Source: Phycisphaerales bacterium (GTDB taxonomy: Bacteria; Planctomycetota; Phycisphaerae; Phycisphaerales; UBA1924). From it: 64,000 nucleotides of DNA. The notes under the pieces were generated by a model. It did no database searches. It saw nothing but the letters and a program-made list of their open reading frames with translations, and had not been told where the DNA came from. The stretch is taken from the NCBI GenBank assembly GCA_020853975.1, contig JADYXW010000041.1, positions 1 through 64,000 on the forward strand. The letters run 5' to 3'. Below are positions 47,609 through 58,030 of the stretch, piece by piece; the first letter of the stretch is position 1, and each line of letters begins with the position of its first letter. The position numbers and the translations under genes are program-made.

Positions 47609-48070
47609 ATGAACCTGCTGGATATTCTGCAACCGACCTGTGTCCGGTCCCCGCTCCAGGCGGCGGACAAGAAGGGCGTGATCGACGAGCTGGTCGACCT
47701 GCTGGTCGCCTCTGGTCGCGTCACGGACGGCAAGGCGCTGAAAGACGCGGTCTGGACGCGCGAACAGATGCGGACCACCGGCATCGGGTCGGGCCTGGCG
47801 ATCCCGCACGGTAAGTGCGCGGGGATGCAAGGCCTTGCGATGGCCATCGGCAAACCCGCGAAGCCCCTGGACTTTGAGGCGATTGACAGCAAGCCGGTGC
47901 AGCTCGTCGTGCTGCTGGCGAGCCCTCCGGACCGGGCCAGTGATCACATCCAGGCCCTGGCCAAGATCAGCCGGCTGATGACGATGGATCAGTTCCGCAA
48001 CCAGATCTACGCCGCCGGCTCGGCGGAAGAGATCTACTCGCTCCTGGCCACTCAGGAGGGCCCCCGGTGA
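47609..48070 (+). CDS. PTS sugar/Ntr-type EIIA domain protein (PtsN-like)
   Basis: MNLLDILQPTCVRSPLQAADKKGVIDELVDLLVASG...TREQMRTTGIGSGLAIPHGKC (phospho-His motif). Confidence 0.88.
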   Translation: MNLLDILQPTCVRSPLQAADKKGVIDELVDLLVASGRVTDGKALKDAVWTREQMRTTGIGSGLAIPHGKCAGMQGLAMAIGKPAKPLDFEAIDSKPVQLVVLLASPPDRASDHIQALAKISRLMTMDQFRNQIYAAGSAEEIYSLLATQEGPR

Positions 48071-48990
48071 ACCGGGGGCAGCCCGCGCCGGGTCTCTTTC
48101 CGACCGGGATGTTCGAAGAGCAGCTCAGAGCCTGTGTCACATGGCCGGGCGCGCCCGCGTCGCTCGTCACGGCTGCGGAGTACGCGCTGCTGGCGGGTGG
48201 CAAGCGGCTGAGACCCGCCCTTGCGTGGCACGCCTGCGTCGCAGCGGGTGGTGAAGGCCCGGCAAGCCTGCTCCCGGGCGCCGCGGTCGAGATGGTGCAC
48301 GCGTTCTCCCTCGTACACGACGACCTGCCAGCCATCGACAACGACGATATCAGACGAGGCCGCCCGACACTGCATCGGCACGCGGGAGAGGCCATGGCCA
48401 TCCTGGCGGGCGATGCGCTGCTCGCGGGCGCGTTTGATTGCCTGCTTCGCTGGCCCGCTTCCTGGCGTGAGCCCGGCACCAGCGCCGAGACCGCAACCCT
48501 GCGACTCTCGCTCCTCGAAGACCTCTCCCGCGCGACCGCGGCCATGATCCAGGGCCAGGTGTGGGACACGATGGGAGGCCTGCCCGAGGGACTCTCTCCC
48601 ACTGAGAGGCTGAAGCTCATCCACTCCAACAAGACGGGGGCCCTGCTCGCGGCCGCGTGCCGCATGGGCGCCCGCGTGGCCTGCGGCGGAGGGGTGACGC
48701 CGGCGGCCACCCTGAACGCGATCGGGAAGTTTGGAGAGACGATCGGTCTGATGTTCCAAGTCGTGGACGACCTGATCGATGCAACCCAGACCCCGGACCA
48801 CGCGGGGAAGCGCACCGGCAAGGACGAGGCGGCGGGGAAACTCACGTACCCGGGGGTGCTCGGGATCGAGCCAACCCGTGCGGAGATCGGGCGGCTGCGA
48901 GCGGAGGCCTTCGACGCCATCTCGCCCTTGGGTTCTCGCGCCGAGGGTCTGAGAAGCATGGTTGACTACTTCGCCGAGCGAACGAAATGA
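48067..48990 (+). CDS. polyprenyl (farnesyl/geranylgeranyl) diphosphate synthase
   Basis: AGGKRLRPALAWHACVAAGG, HAFSLVHDDLPAIDNDDIRRGRPTLH, FQVVDDLIDATQTPDHAGKRTGKDEAAGKLTYPGVLG. Confidence 0.93.
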   Translation: MNRGQPAPGLFPTGMFEEQLRACVTWPGAPASLVTAAEYALLAGGKRLRPALAWHACVAAGGEGPASLLPGAAVEMVHAFSLVHDDLPAIDNDDIRRGRPTLHRHAGEAMAILAGDALLAGAFDCLLRWPASWREPGTSAETATLRLSLLEDLSRATAAMIQGQVWDTMGGLPEGLSPTERLKLIHSNKTGALLAAACRMGARVACGGGVTPAATLNAIGKFGETIGLMFQVVDDLIDATQTPDHAGKRTGKDEAAGKLTYPGVLGIEPTRAEIGRLRAEAFDAISPLGSRAEGLRSMVDYFAERTK

Positions 48991-49014
48991 GTGAACAGGG
49001 CGTATCTCCTGGCG

Positions 49015-49043
49015 TTGCCCGGGCGGGCCGAGCCTGCTAGGAT
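49015..49043 (+). promoter_or_regulatory. candidate sigma70-type promoter for dxs
   Basis: TTGCCC - 17 nt - TAGGAT, directly followed by palindrome TTTTCAAGAATCTTTGAAAA. Confidence 0.4.
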
Positions 49044-49107
49044 TTTCAAGAATCTTTGAAAACTCTCGACCTGCTGCTCCGCCCGTCGATAGGGACCCGA
49101 CTCCAGA

Positions 49108-51093
49108 ATGCCCACCACGCTGCTAGAGAACCTCCGCACGCCGCACGACCTCAGGGCCATCCCCGTGGCACAGTTGCCGCAACTGGCGGCGGAAATCCGG
49201 GGTGTCATCACCTCGCAGGTCTCGAAGGCGGGAGGGCACCTGGCGCCGAATCTGGGGGTGGTCGAGCTGACCATTGCGCTCCACTACGTTTTCGATTTCT
49301 CTTTCGACCGCCTGCTCTTTGACGTGGGCCATCAGTGCTATCCGCACAAGCTGCTGACCGGGCGGTTGGAGAAGTTCTCGGGGCTGCGGACGCGGGAGGG
49401 CGTCGCCGGGTTCCCGGAGCCGCGTGAGAGCCCGTTCGACCTCTTCAGTGTGGGACACGCGGGCACGGCGATCTCGACCGCGGTTGGAATGGCGCGGGGC
49501 GATACGCTGAACAAGGATGCCTTTGACCCCAAGACCAACCCCAACGGGAGGCGGGTCGTCTCGCTCATCGGCGACGCGTCGATCGTGAACGGCGTCGCCA
49601 TGGAAGGGCTCAACAACGCGGGAACGCTCAAACGACAGTTCCTGGTGGTGCTGAACGACAATGGGATGTCCATCAGCAAGCCTCAGGGGGCGCTCTCCCA
49701 CTACTTCGACAGGCTGCGGCTGTCGCCGTTCTACAGCGACCTCAAGAGGCAGGCGAAGGAAGCCCTTCGCGGGATGCCGGGCGGAGAGACGCTCCGGGGG
49801 ACGTACCACAAGCTGGGCGAGGCCTGTAAGGCCGTTGCGAACGAGGGCGCCTGGTTCGAGCACTTCGGGCTGGTCACGGTCGGCCCGATCGACGGGCACG
49901 ACATCCCCAGGCTGATCGAGTACCTCAGAGAAGCGAGGGACTTCGACCGCCCCATGGTGTTGCACGTGCACACGGTCAAGGGCAAGGGCTACGAGTTCTC
50001 GGAGACCGACAGCACGACGTTTCACTCGCCCCCCGCGTTCAAGATGGAGCCGGGGCTGGAGAAGCAGGGCTGCCGCGTCGAACTCCGCACCGAAGGGCGC
50101 AGCTTCACCACGGCCTTTGCCGACGCGCTGGGCGACCTCATGGAGCGGGACCCGAAGATTGTCACCTGCACCGCGGCGATGCCCGACGGCACGGGGCTAA
50201 GCAAGATCCTTCCCCGCTTTCCGGAGCGAGCTTGGGACGTGGGCATCTGCGAAAGCCACGCCATGGACATGATGGCGGGCCTGGCCAAGACCGGCTGGAA
50301 GCCCTTCCTCGCGGTGTACTCCACGTTCTTCCAGAGAGCCTTTGATCAGGCGTTCCAGGAGGCGTCGCTTCAGGGCTTGCCGGTCAGGCTGTGCCTGGAT
50401 CGGGCGGGTTTGGTCGGCGGCGACGGCGCGGTGCACCACGGTTTCTGCGACATCGCGCTTCTCCGGACGCTCCCCGGGGCCACGATCACCGCGGCGATCG
50501 ACGAGCCGAGCCTCGTCGCGGCACTCGAGTTCATGAGGGGGTACGACGACGGGCTCTCGGCCGTGCGGTACCCGCGTGAGGCCGTGAGCGACCGTTTGAC
50601 CATGGCAAAGTGCCCGCCGTTCGTGCTCGGCAAGGGCCGCTGCCTGACCCCTCAGTTCGACGTGCTGGAGGGAGGGTCCGTCCCCGATGCCGCGGTGCTG
50701 GCGTTCGGGACCATCGCATTCAGCGCGCTGGAAGCCTCGGGCTCGCTCCTCGCGGCGGGCGACGTGGCGGTGTGGGATGCTCGGTTTGCAAAGCCCGTGG
50801 ACACGGCCCTGATCCGCCGCCTGGTCGAGCTGCGGGTACCCATCGTGACCGTCGAGGACCATGGCGTGACGGGCGGCTTCGGCTCCGCGGTGCTCGAGGC
50901 AGCGTCGGCCATGGGGCTTGACACCTCCGGCATCACGCGTCTGGGTCTGCCTGACGCCTGGATCTACCAGGGCTCGCGGGCGGGGCAGCTCGCGGAGGTC
51001 GGGCTCGACGCCGCGGGCATCGCCCGGTCGACGGCGGCGGTGATGGCGGGAAGGCCGCGCGACCGTTCCGCCGTGAAGTCCGCGCGGGCCTGA
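49108..51093 (+). CDS. dxs: 1-deoxy-D-xylulose-5-phosphate synthase
   Basis: SKAGGHLAPNLGVVELTIALHYVFD, DVGHQCYPHKLLTGR, GHAGTAISTAVGMA, LNDNGMSISKPQGALS, YSTFFQRAFDQ. Confidence 0.95.
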   Translation: MPTTLLENLRTPHDLRAIPVAQLPQLAAEIRGVITSQVSKAGGHLAPNLGVVELTIALHYVFDFSFDRLLFDVGHQCYPHKLLTGRLEKFSGLRTREGVAGFPEPRESPFDLFSVGHAGTAISTAVGMARGDTLNKDAFDPKTNPNGRRVVSLIGDASIVNGVAMEGLNNAGTLKRQFLVVLNDNGMSISKPQGALSHYFDRLRLSPFYSDLKRQAKEALRGMPGGETLRGTYHKLGEACKAVANEGAWFEHFGLVTVGPIDGHDIPRLIEYLREARDFDRPMVLHVHTVKGKGYEFSETDSTTFHSPPAFKMEPGLEKQGCRVELRTEGRSFTTAFADALGDLMERDPKIVTCTAAMPDGTGLSKILPRFPERAWDVGICESHAMDMMAGLAKTGWKPFLAVYSTFFQRAFDQAFQEASLQGLPVRLCLDRAGLVGGDGAVHHGFCDIALLRTLPGATITAAIDEPSLVAALEFMRGYDDGLSAVRYPREAVSDRLTMAKCPPFVLGKGRCLTPQFDVLEGGSVPDAAVLAFGTIAFSALEASGSLLAAGDVAVWDARFAKPVDTALIRRLVELRVPIVTVEDHGVTGGFGSAVLEAASAMGLDTSGITRLGLPDAWIYQGSRAGQLAEVGLDAAGIARSTAAVMAGRPRDRSAVKSARA

Positions 51094-51180
51094 GGCCTGC
51101 CGGCTGCACAGGGGCGGCGGAACGGGTACGCTCCTGCATCGTGGTGGGCCGGACCCATCTCGATCCGTCGAGCCTCATAG

Positions 51181-52041
51181 ATGCCCCGATCCACCGTGCT
51201 GCTCGTCAACCCTTCGAAGCCCGCCGCCAAGAGCGCCGCGGCGAGCGTGCGCGAGTTGGTGCAAGCCCACGGGGAGCTGCTGGGTGAGTTTGCGGCGGAC
51301 GGCGCGGCACTGCCCCCGCAGGCCGCGCGGGCGGACCTTGTTGTGGTGTTCGGCGGGGATGGCACGCTGCTCTCGCAGTCGCGCCGCTGCCTGGATATCC
51401 GCGGCTCGCTGCTGGGCATCAATATGGGAAGGCTCGGGTTCCTCGCGGAGTTCGATCTCGCGGCCATCCGAGAGCAGGCCGCGGGCATCTTCGGCGATGG
51501 CGCCATCTCGACAGAGAGCTACGGCGTGCTGCGGGTGGAGGTGGAACGCAAGGGCCGGGTTGAGTTCGCGGGGCTCGCACTCAACGACGCCGTGGTGACC
51601 GCGGGCCCGCCATACCGGATGATCAGCGCTTCCATCACGATCGACGGGCACACCGGGCCCAGCATGGCGGGCGACGGTGTGGTGGTATGCACGGCGCTGG
51701 GGTCCACGGCGTACAACATGTCCGCGGGCGGCCCGATTCTCTCTCCCGCGGTCGACGCCCTCGCGATTACGCCCATTGCGGCGCACTCCCTCTCGTTCAG
51801 GCCGGTCGTTGTGCCCGGGTCCTCTCGCGTCGAGATTTCCCTGGCCCGGGCGAACTCGGACACGAGCGGCCTAGGAACCACTCTTGTGCTCGACGGGCAG
51901 AGTCACTTCACGATCCGCACGGGGGACCTGATCCGCGTTGTGAAGGACGGACGCACCGTCCGGCTTGTGCGGAACCCTCGCAGCGACTACTGGTCGAGGT
52001 TGATCGGGAAGCTGTATTGGGCAAGCACTCCCCGCACCTGA
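51181..52041 (+). CDS. nadK: NAD+ kinase
   Basis: VVFGGDGTLLSQSRR, NMGRLGFLAE, GDGVVVCTALGSTAYNMSAGGPIL. Confidence 0.92.
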   Translation: MPRSTVLLVNPSKPAAKSAAASVRELVQAHGELLGEFAADGAALPPQAARADLVVVFGGDGTLLSQSRRCLDIRGSLLGINMGRLGFLAEFDLAAIREQAAGIFGDGAISTESYGVLRVEVERKGRVEFAGLALNDAVVTAGPPYRMISASITIDGHTGPSMAGDGVVVCTALGSTAYNMSAGGPILSPAVDALAITPIAAHSLSFRPVVVPGSSRVEISLARANSDTSGLGTTLVLDGQSHFTIRTGDLIRVVKDGRTVRLVRNPRSDYWSRLIGKLYWASTPRT

Positions 52042-52073
52042 CGCCCCGGCCCCGAGGATCGCTATGATCTTCA

Positions 52074-52748
52074 GTGCAACGGGGATTCACACTCATCGAA
52101 CTGCTCGTGGTTATCGCAATCATCGCGCTCTTGCTGGGCATTCTGCTGCCCACGCTCGCAGCGGGCCGCGAGGCCGCCCGGGCCTCGGTGTGCATGTCCA
52201 ACGAGCGTCAGGCGTTCATCGCGATCCGGGCGTACGCGGACGAGAACAAGGGGCAGACACCCGCCCTGGGGGTGCCGTACGCGGCGCTCCCGAACTGGGG
52301 GCTGGTCGTGCAGGCAACCGCCGGGCTGAACGGCAGCACCTCGGCGGAGCTCTTCGCTGCGGGCTCCGTCCTGGTCTGCCCGACGGCTCGGGGGAAGTAT
52401 GGCCCGTCTATGCAGCGGACCTATGCCATCAACGTGACGGGACACGCGGGGACTGGCACCGACCCGGACCACTATGACGCCGGAGCTGGGGCAGCGATCC
52501 GGATCGACCGCGTCGATCGTCCCTCCGACCGCGCGCTGCTCGTGGACTCGAAGCCGGCCCCGGTGACCCCCCCGGCACCGCCCCCCACCCGCACCGCGAG
52601 CGTCATCGACTTCCGCGACCCCCTGACCACCGAGGCGCGGCTCTCACGAATCCACTCCTCGGGCCGCGGGTGGAACACCGGGATGCTCGACGGCTCCGCC
52701 CGTCTCTTCACCGAGATCCCCGGACTCTGGACGGAACCCCTGCCCTGA
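52074..52748 (+). CDS. prepilin-like protein with N-terminal methylation motif
   Basis: [39 protein letters not shown] start. Confidence 0.85.
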   Translation: MQRGFTLIELLVVIAIIALLLGILLPTLAAGREAARASVCMSNERQAFIAIRAYADENKGQTPALGVPYAALPNWGLVVQATAGLNGSTSAELFAAGSVLVCPTARGKYGPSMQRTYAINVTGHAGTGTDPDHYDAGAGAAIRIDRVDRPSDRALLVDSKPAPVTPPAPPPTRTASVIDFRDPLTTEARLSRIHSSGRGWNTGMLDGSARLFTEIPGLWTEPLP

Positions 52749-52775
52749 TGCTCCGCCTGAAAGCCGGTCCGGCCC

Positions 52776-53240
52776 TTGCCCAATAACACGGCATCGGGCG
52801 GACGCCCGCGGAAGGGGTGGCGCATGCACGCGGCGAGACTCTCCATGGATCAGCCAGGCTTTCAGCCCAACGCCAGCGCCGATCAGCCCGACCCCATGTT
52901 CGACCCCCACGCCCAGGAGTGGGAGAAGAACTACGCGATGCTCTCGCACCTGAGCCTCATCGCCGCGCACGTGCTGCCCGTGGTCCCAACGCTCGTCATC
53001 TGGCTCATCAAGCGGGACCAGTCGCCCTTTGTCGATGATCATGGAAAGGAAGCGCTCAACTTCCAGATCAGCCTGTGCCTCTACATCGTCGCGAGCGTGA
53101 TTCTCGCGTTCTGCGGCGTCGGGTTCGTGCTCGTCGTCGGCGCGTACGCGCTCGGCGTCGTCGGCATGATCCTGGCCACAATGGCCGCGAGCAAGGGCCG
53201 TTACTACCGCTACCCGATGTGCGTGAGGCTGGTTCGCTAG
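52776..53240 (+). CDS. DUF4870-like (Tic20-like) membrane protein
   Basis: KNYAMLSHLSLIAAHVLPVVPTLVIWLIKRDQSPFVDDHGKEALNFQISLCLYI is a DUF4870 pattern. Confidence 0.85.
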   Translation: MPNNTASGGRPRKGWRMHAARLSMDQPGFQPNASADQPDPMFDPHAQEWEKNYAMLSHLSLIAAHVLPVVPTLVIWLIKRDQSPFVDDHGKEALNFQISLCLYIVASVILAFCGVGFVLVVGAYALGVVGMILATMAASKGRYYRYPMCVRLVR

Positions 53241-53953
53241 AGGCTCTTTGAGCTGGGGGCAGGGGCAGGATCGACGCCCCACAGCAGGCCCTGTTCGCGC
53301 CGATGGCACCACAGCCGCAGGTCGTGGTCCGCGTAGGTGAAGCCACGCTTGAAGGTGGCGTCCGCCTCGCCTCCTCCATCGGGATGGAAGTGGCTGATCT
53401 TCGCCCGGGGTTCAAAGACCCAGTTACCCAGGCACGAAATGGTCACGCCGAGCTCGGCATCGTTGAGCAGGTGGTAGTAGCCGGGCATGAACAGCCTGCC
53501 CTGGGGGTCCGCCCGGCGAAAGCGGTCCAGGAACGCTCGCCCGAGGAGCGGGAAGGCGAGCTCGTACGCGCCGGGGATGTTCTCCTGGGCCAGCCCCACC
53601 ACGCCGTCGGAGTCCGGGAAGTGATCGAGCAAGGTCGCGGTCGCGATGTCGAGGGTTTCGGAGCCGAAGAGGCAATCATCCGTGCAGAACAACCCGTGAG
53701 CGCCAACCAGCGACCGAAACACGAAGTTCAGTGGGGCGGTGCAGCCGATCCGCTTGTTCACTTCCGTGCTGTAGACGCACTCCACGAGCCCCGGGTAGCG
53801 CGAGCAGGTCTCGATGGTTCCCGGGTCGCCCGCAGCGACGCAGACCCGCGCCGGGTAGCCCGAAGCCCGCACCGACTCGATCATCGCAGACAGTCGCTCG
53901 GGGCGTTTGTAGGATGCGAGGAACAGGTCGACCGGTGGGCGTGGGTCGCTCAT
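53237..53953 (-). CDS. glycosyltransferase-like protein
   Basis: VDLFLASYKRPERLSAMIESVRASGYPARVCVAAGDPG resembles GT2-like N-terminal strand; FCTDDCLFGSE possible divergent acidic motif. Confidence 0.5.
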   Translation of the reverse strand: MSDPRPPVDLFLASYKRPERLSAMIESVRASGYPARVCVAAGDPGTIETCSRYPGLVECVYSTEVNKRIGCTAPLNFVFRSLVGAHGLFCTDDCLFGSETLDIATATLLDHFPDSDGVVGLAQENIPGAYELAFPLLGRAFLDRFRRADPQGRLFMPGYYHLLNDAELGVTISCLGNWVFEPRAKISHFHPDGGGEADATFKRGFTYADHDLRLWCHRREQGLLWGVDPAPAPSSKSL

Positions 53954-55185
53954 ACCACTGGCTCCGCACGGGGTGCCGAAGTGACGGCCTGTGGCCTGAA
54001 CCAGGCGCGAGCGTCCCGGAATGCCCGCTGCCGCTCCGAGTCCACGAGCAGACCCGGAGTCTGCGTCCAGCGGATGGGGTTGAGCCCGTTCAGACGTTCA
54101 ACCAATCCCGCGTCGTTGTCCGGGGTGATGACGTGCATGGGTTCGGGTCGCAGCGCTGTGCCGGCGTCGACACGGTCGACAGGCGTCGGCCGACCACTCG
54201 CCCACGCGGGCTCGCCGTGGAGTGCGTCATCGACCCCGACCCAGGGAACCTGCTTGGCATCGAGTGCGGCGGCGACGTGGGCCGCGTTCCGGCCCAGGCC
54301 CCAGAGGACCACGTCGCGCCCGGGCTCCGCCATGCCCGCGATCAGACCTGCCCGGAGCGCATGCGCCCTGGACGCGGCATGGACCAATCCGCCCTGAGTC
54401 TGCAGCACGTGCCGGGGCGGTGCGCCGCAGAAGCCGAGTCTTGACCACCATCTCCCGAAGAGTTCCGGGTGCCTCGTCTGCGTTTCGAGCACCGCGCGAC
54501 CCGAGGCCCGGAGCCAGCCGCGCGCCAGGCGCTCCGCGACGAGCCCGTCGATCCACGAGGCGACCGCCGCCTCTGTGGCGCCGTTCGCGAGTGCGGCCGC
54601 CGCTCGGACCATGAGACCGGTCGCGGGCTCCGGGGCCTGGGGCCGAAGCGTGAACGCGGCGATGGACTCTGGCCGGACGCGCCACCAGGCGCCGCTCGCA
54701 GCGAGGCCAAGCTGAAGCCTGTACCACCACGCTTCCCGCGCGGGCGTGGATGCGAGCGCTGTCGCGACCGCCGCCCGACGAGTCAGCATCGCGACGGGGG
54801 GTATCCAATCGGCGGCACAAAGAGCCGCGAGATCGAGCACCTCTCCAAGGCCCTCGACCCGGTTCCCCGGCACAACCCCCAGGGGACACCAGCCCACCCA
54901 GGAGCCGGCGCTACCGACAGCGTCTGATGGAAGGTCGTTGAGCAGCACTCGCAGCGCGTGCGGCGCCAGCTCGTCGCGATCGTCCATCCACAGGAAATAC
55001 TCGCACCGCGAGGCCGCCGCGACCGACAGGAGCGCCGAGACCGGCTCTGTTCCGGAGACCACGCGGACTTCGCACGGCGTGTGGACCGACTGGGCCTCGG
55101 CCTGCGACTTGGCGCGGGCGGCCAGAGCGTGGTCCTGCCCGGCGAGCACCGCGATGCAGACCGGGTGTTGCGCTGAGTGCGACAC
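53950..55185 (-). CDS. GT2-like protein with C-terminal Rossmann-like domain
   Basis: CIAVLAGQDHALAARAKSQAEAQSVHTPCEVRVVSG, EYFLWMDDRDELAPHALRVLL; C-terminal RDVVLWGLGRNAAHVAAALDAKQVPWVGVDD; 4-nt overlap with downstream gene. Confidence 0.5.
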   Translation of the reverse strand: MSHSAQHPVCIAVLAGQDHALAARAKSQAEAQSVHTPCEVRVVSGTEPVSALLSVAAASRCEYFLWMDDRDELAPHALRVLLNDLPSDAVGSAGSWVGWCPLGVVPGNRVEGLGEVLDLAALCAADWIPPVAMLTRRAAVATALASTPAREAWWYRLQLGLAASGAWWRVRPESIAAFTLRPQAPEPATGLMVRAAAALANGATEAAVASWIDGLVAERLARGWLRASGRAVLETQTRHPELFGRWWSRLGFCGAPPRHVLQTQGGLVHAASRAHALRAGLIAGMAEPGRDVVLWGLGRNAAHVAAALDAKQVPWVGVDDALHGEPAWASGRPTPVDRVDAGTALRPEPMHVITPDNDAGLVERLNGLNPIRWTQTPGLLVDSERQRAFRDARAWFRPQAVTSAPRAEPVV

Positions 55186-55251
55186 GCCGTGCTATCGGCC
55201 CGAGCCTTCCGCAGGCTTGAGCCTGTGGGCCCGTTCCCGGGACTCTGCGGT

Positions 55252-57520
55252 TCACGGGCCCCGGAGAAGCTCGAGCCTCAGGACCGCGTGACCATCGAGC
55301 TGGAAGTACTCCACCTCGATCTGCACCCTGGCGTCGCTCGGCAGGTCGAAGGTGCCGGAGTCCTGGGCCGGGGCATGGTGTGTCCAGTCTTCGATCACGG
55401 TGCGGGGCTCGGCGCCGTCGATACGGACCCGGACCCGCACGCCGTCGTCACTGGTCGTTCGGACCGTCCACGCCCCGGCTGGCAGTGGCAGCTCGGTCAA
55501 CGCGATGATCCCATAGTTCGAGCCACCGGGCAGGCTGTCTCGGGCGACACCCAGGCCGGGCAGGGAGCGCAGACCGCCCCCTCCCAACGGGAGGTTGAGG
55601 TCGCCGCGAAGTTGGAAGGACGTGCCGCCCGGGCCGGCCGCTCGCCAAGCGGCAAGGTCCTGCCTCGGGTCCACTGGGGAGGGAAATGCGGAGCAGTGCC
55701 AAGTCGTCCGCAGCATGGCGCCCTGCTTCTGCCAGGAAGCGCCTCCCGCATCGACGGAGAGCGCGTACTGGCACAGGCCCTCTGCCACAGGCACGCACTC
55801 GATCTCAACCATGCCGTCGCGGTTCCATACGCGGGCATGTACGTCATCAGAGGCCCCAACCACGGCTCGCGTCGCACCGAAGACCTGCCAGCGATCCGCA
55901 CCGGCGCCGGCCCCCGCGTACCGCATCATGGGCGACTCATGGTCCCACGGCCCCCACTCCCCCATGATGATGTGCTGGCGTCCCCTCAACGCAGCTCGGG
56001 CTCCCAGGGGGCTCGACAAGCCTTCGGCCTTCCACGCTCCGGAGGTGGAGGGCCGCTCGGCGGCTCCATCGGTCAGGAGCGAGATGCCAGCGGAGAGATC
56101 GAACTCCTGCGCTCCGTCCGACGCAAGCTCGACGACGTTCGCGTGATACGCGTTGCCCTTCGCGTGGGTGCCGTCCGGGTCTCGCACCTGCAGCACCGTC
56201 AGGGGAGGAGGCTTGCCCCCGACCCAGGCGAATGGGTGGTGTCCGTCAATACGAACGAGGTTGTGCGAGAACTCGTTGTGCGAGGGCCCCTTGTAGCGAG
56301 CTCTCACTCCCGGCGTAGCGAGCAGCCCCTTGTCGTCGTCCCACCAGAGGTGAAGCGCGACGCGGTTGTTGACGAAGGTATTGTTGCGGATGAGGTGACC
56401 CCCGCCGTGCTCGATGTTGATCGCGCCGCGCTCGAGCCCGTAGCCCATTGCGCCGTTATCTTCGAACGTGTTGTCCTCGACGGCCCAGCCGTTGGAGTAC
56501 CCGCCCCAGATGCCGCAGATCGCGTTGTCCACGATGCGATTGGCGATGACGATGCAGCGATCACTGAACGTGTGCTCCAGGCCGTGGGCGACAGCATGAC
56601 TCAGGTCGTTGCCGATGAAGACGTTCTCGGTACAGCCCGCGGCTGCGTAGTCAAAGTCCGGGCTCGGGGGCGGAGTCTCACCCAAGCTCTCCTTGCCCCC
56701 GAAACCGAAGAACCCGTCCCCGCCGTGGGTCGCCGAGTTCTCGATGAAGATGTTGCGCTGGCAGGCCTCGAAGCAGAGGATTCCGGCGGAGTCCTGCCCT
56801 CGGTTGTACACGTCGTGGCTGTATCCGCGGACGCAGAAATCAAGGGCATTTCTCGACACGAGGTTGTCGGAGCTTCGCCAGAGTGCGAGCCCCCACCCGG
56901 ACAGGAAAGACGCGTCGCAGTCCACGATGCGTGACCTCTGCACGCGGTCGAGGATGATGCCGTTCTGCCCGGTTCGGACGCGGACATCGCGGATGGCCAC
57001 TCCCGACGCCCGCTCCACGACGACGGCCCCTCCATAGCGGCTCATCCACTCGTGCCGATCGTTCTCGTGAGGCCACAACCAATCGGCAGAATCCTCTCGC
57101 TGCGGGGTGCTGCGGAGCCGCTGGCGGAAGTTGTCGTGGAAGCGGGCGCCCTCGAGCCCGAAGCCATCGCAGTTCGAGGCATAGAGGCCGACCTTGTAGC
57201 CGGCAACCTTGGCGTGCTCGATTCGCACGCGCCGCACGCCGTCGACGCGAACGCCGATCCCCGTGAGAGTGTCCCAGGCCGCCAGCCCGGGCGTGTCCCC
57301 GACACTGGCTCCTCTCAGCACGGCCCCGGGCTCGAATCGCACCGTAACGTCGTCGGCGACGACATGGATGACGCCGTCGCCGTCGGTGTCCGGGATGATC
57401 GTTCCCTCGGGGACGCGGATGATGCAGGACTCGGTGATGCGGACATTGTCCCGGTCCACGACCACAACCGGGAGGTCCGCGTGCTGCACGAGGAGTGAGA
57501 TCACGAGCGGGGTCAGCATC
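55252..57520 (-). CDS. secreted right-handed beta-helix repeat protein with C-terminal PA14-like domain
   Basis: Repeated parallel-beta-helix pattern (VRRVRIEHAKVAGYKVGLYASNCDGFGLEGARFHDN...; NTFVNNRVALHLW); C-terminal PAGAWTVRTTSDDGVRVRVRIDGAEPRTVIEDWTHH is PA14-like; start MLTPLVISLLV preferred. Confidence 0.85.
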
Positions 57521-57548
57521 GTGAAGCCTACGTCGCCGCGACGGGCAG

Positions 57549-57581
57549 AAAAAAACACGCCGCCCCGGTTGGGAGCGGCGT
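57549..57581 (-). terminator. Rho-independent terminator of HU-like gene
   Basis: Minus strand ACGCCGCTCC-CAACC-GGGGCGGCGT-G-TTTTTTT. Confidence 0.85.
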
Positions 57582-57607
57582 GCGTGTTCAGTCAGCGTGG
57601 CGCGGGC

Positions 57608-57985
57608 TCACACCATGGACTTGAGGCCCTTGAGGGGGCGGATGCGGATGGCGGTGCTGGCGGGCTTGGCCTTGAACACCTTCTCGAGCTTGGTGAAGGG
57701 GTCGATGCCCTTGCGCTCCTTGGTGGCGGGCTTGAAGATGCTCTTGACCTTCATGAGGCCGGGGACGACGAAGATCTTGGGCTTGTCTGCGCCGGGCTTG
57801 GCCAGGTCGGCGGCCATGACCTTGGACAGGGTCTCGAACACGCCGGCCACGTCCTTGCGCTTCAGGCCGTTGTGCTCGGCGAGCATGTTGAACAGCTCGC
57901 TCTTCTTGCGGGGCTTGCTGCTCGCGGTGATCTTCGCGGGTTTCGGGGCGGCCTTGGTCGTTGCCTTTGCGGTCTTCTTCGCCAT
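57608..57985 (-). CDS. HU/IHF-like DNA-binding protein with Lys/Ala/Pro N-terminal tail
   Basis: MAKKTAKATTKAAPKPAKITASSKPRKKSELFNMLAEHNGLKRKDVAGVFETLSKVMAADL...; SD AGGAG before ATG. Confidence 0.82.
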   Translation of the reverse strand: MAKKTAKATTKAAPKPAKITASSKPRKKSELFNMLAEHNGLKRKDVAGVFETLSKVMAADLAKPGADKPKIFVVPGLMKVKSIFKPATKERKGIDPFTKLEKVFKAKPASTAIRIRPLKGLKSMV

Positions 57986-58030
57986 CGCAAATCTCCTGGT
58001 TGTGCGGTCCTCCAATGACCGCGTCGGGCT

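Noticed and set aside
57521-57558. Upstream start MFFSARRGDVGF for the beta-helix protein
   Set aside because: It lies within the HU-gene terminator hairpin; MLTPLVISLLV (57520) gives a proper signal peptide
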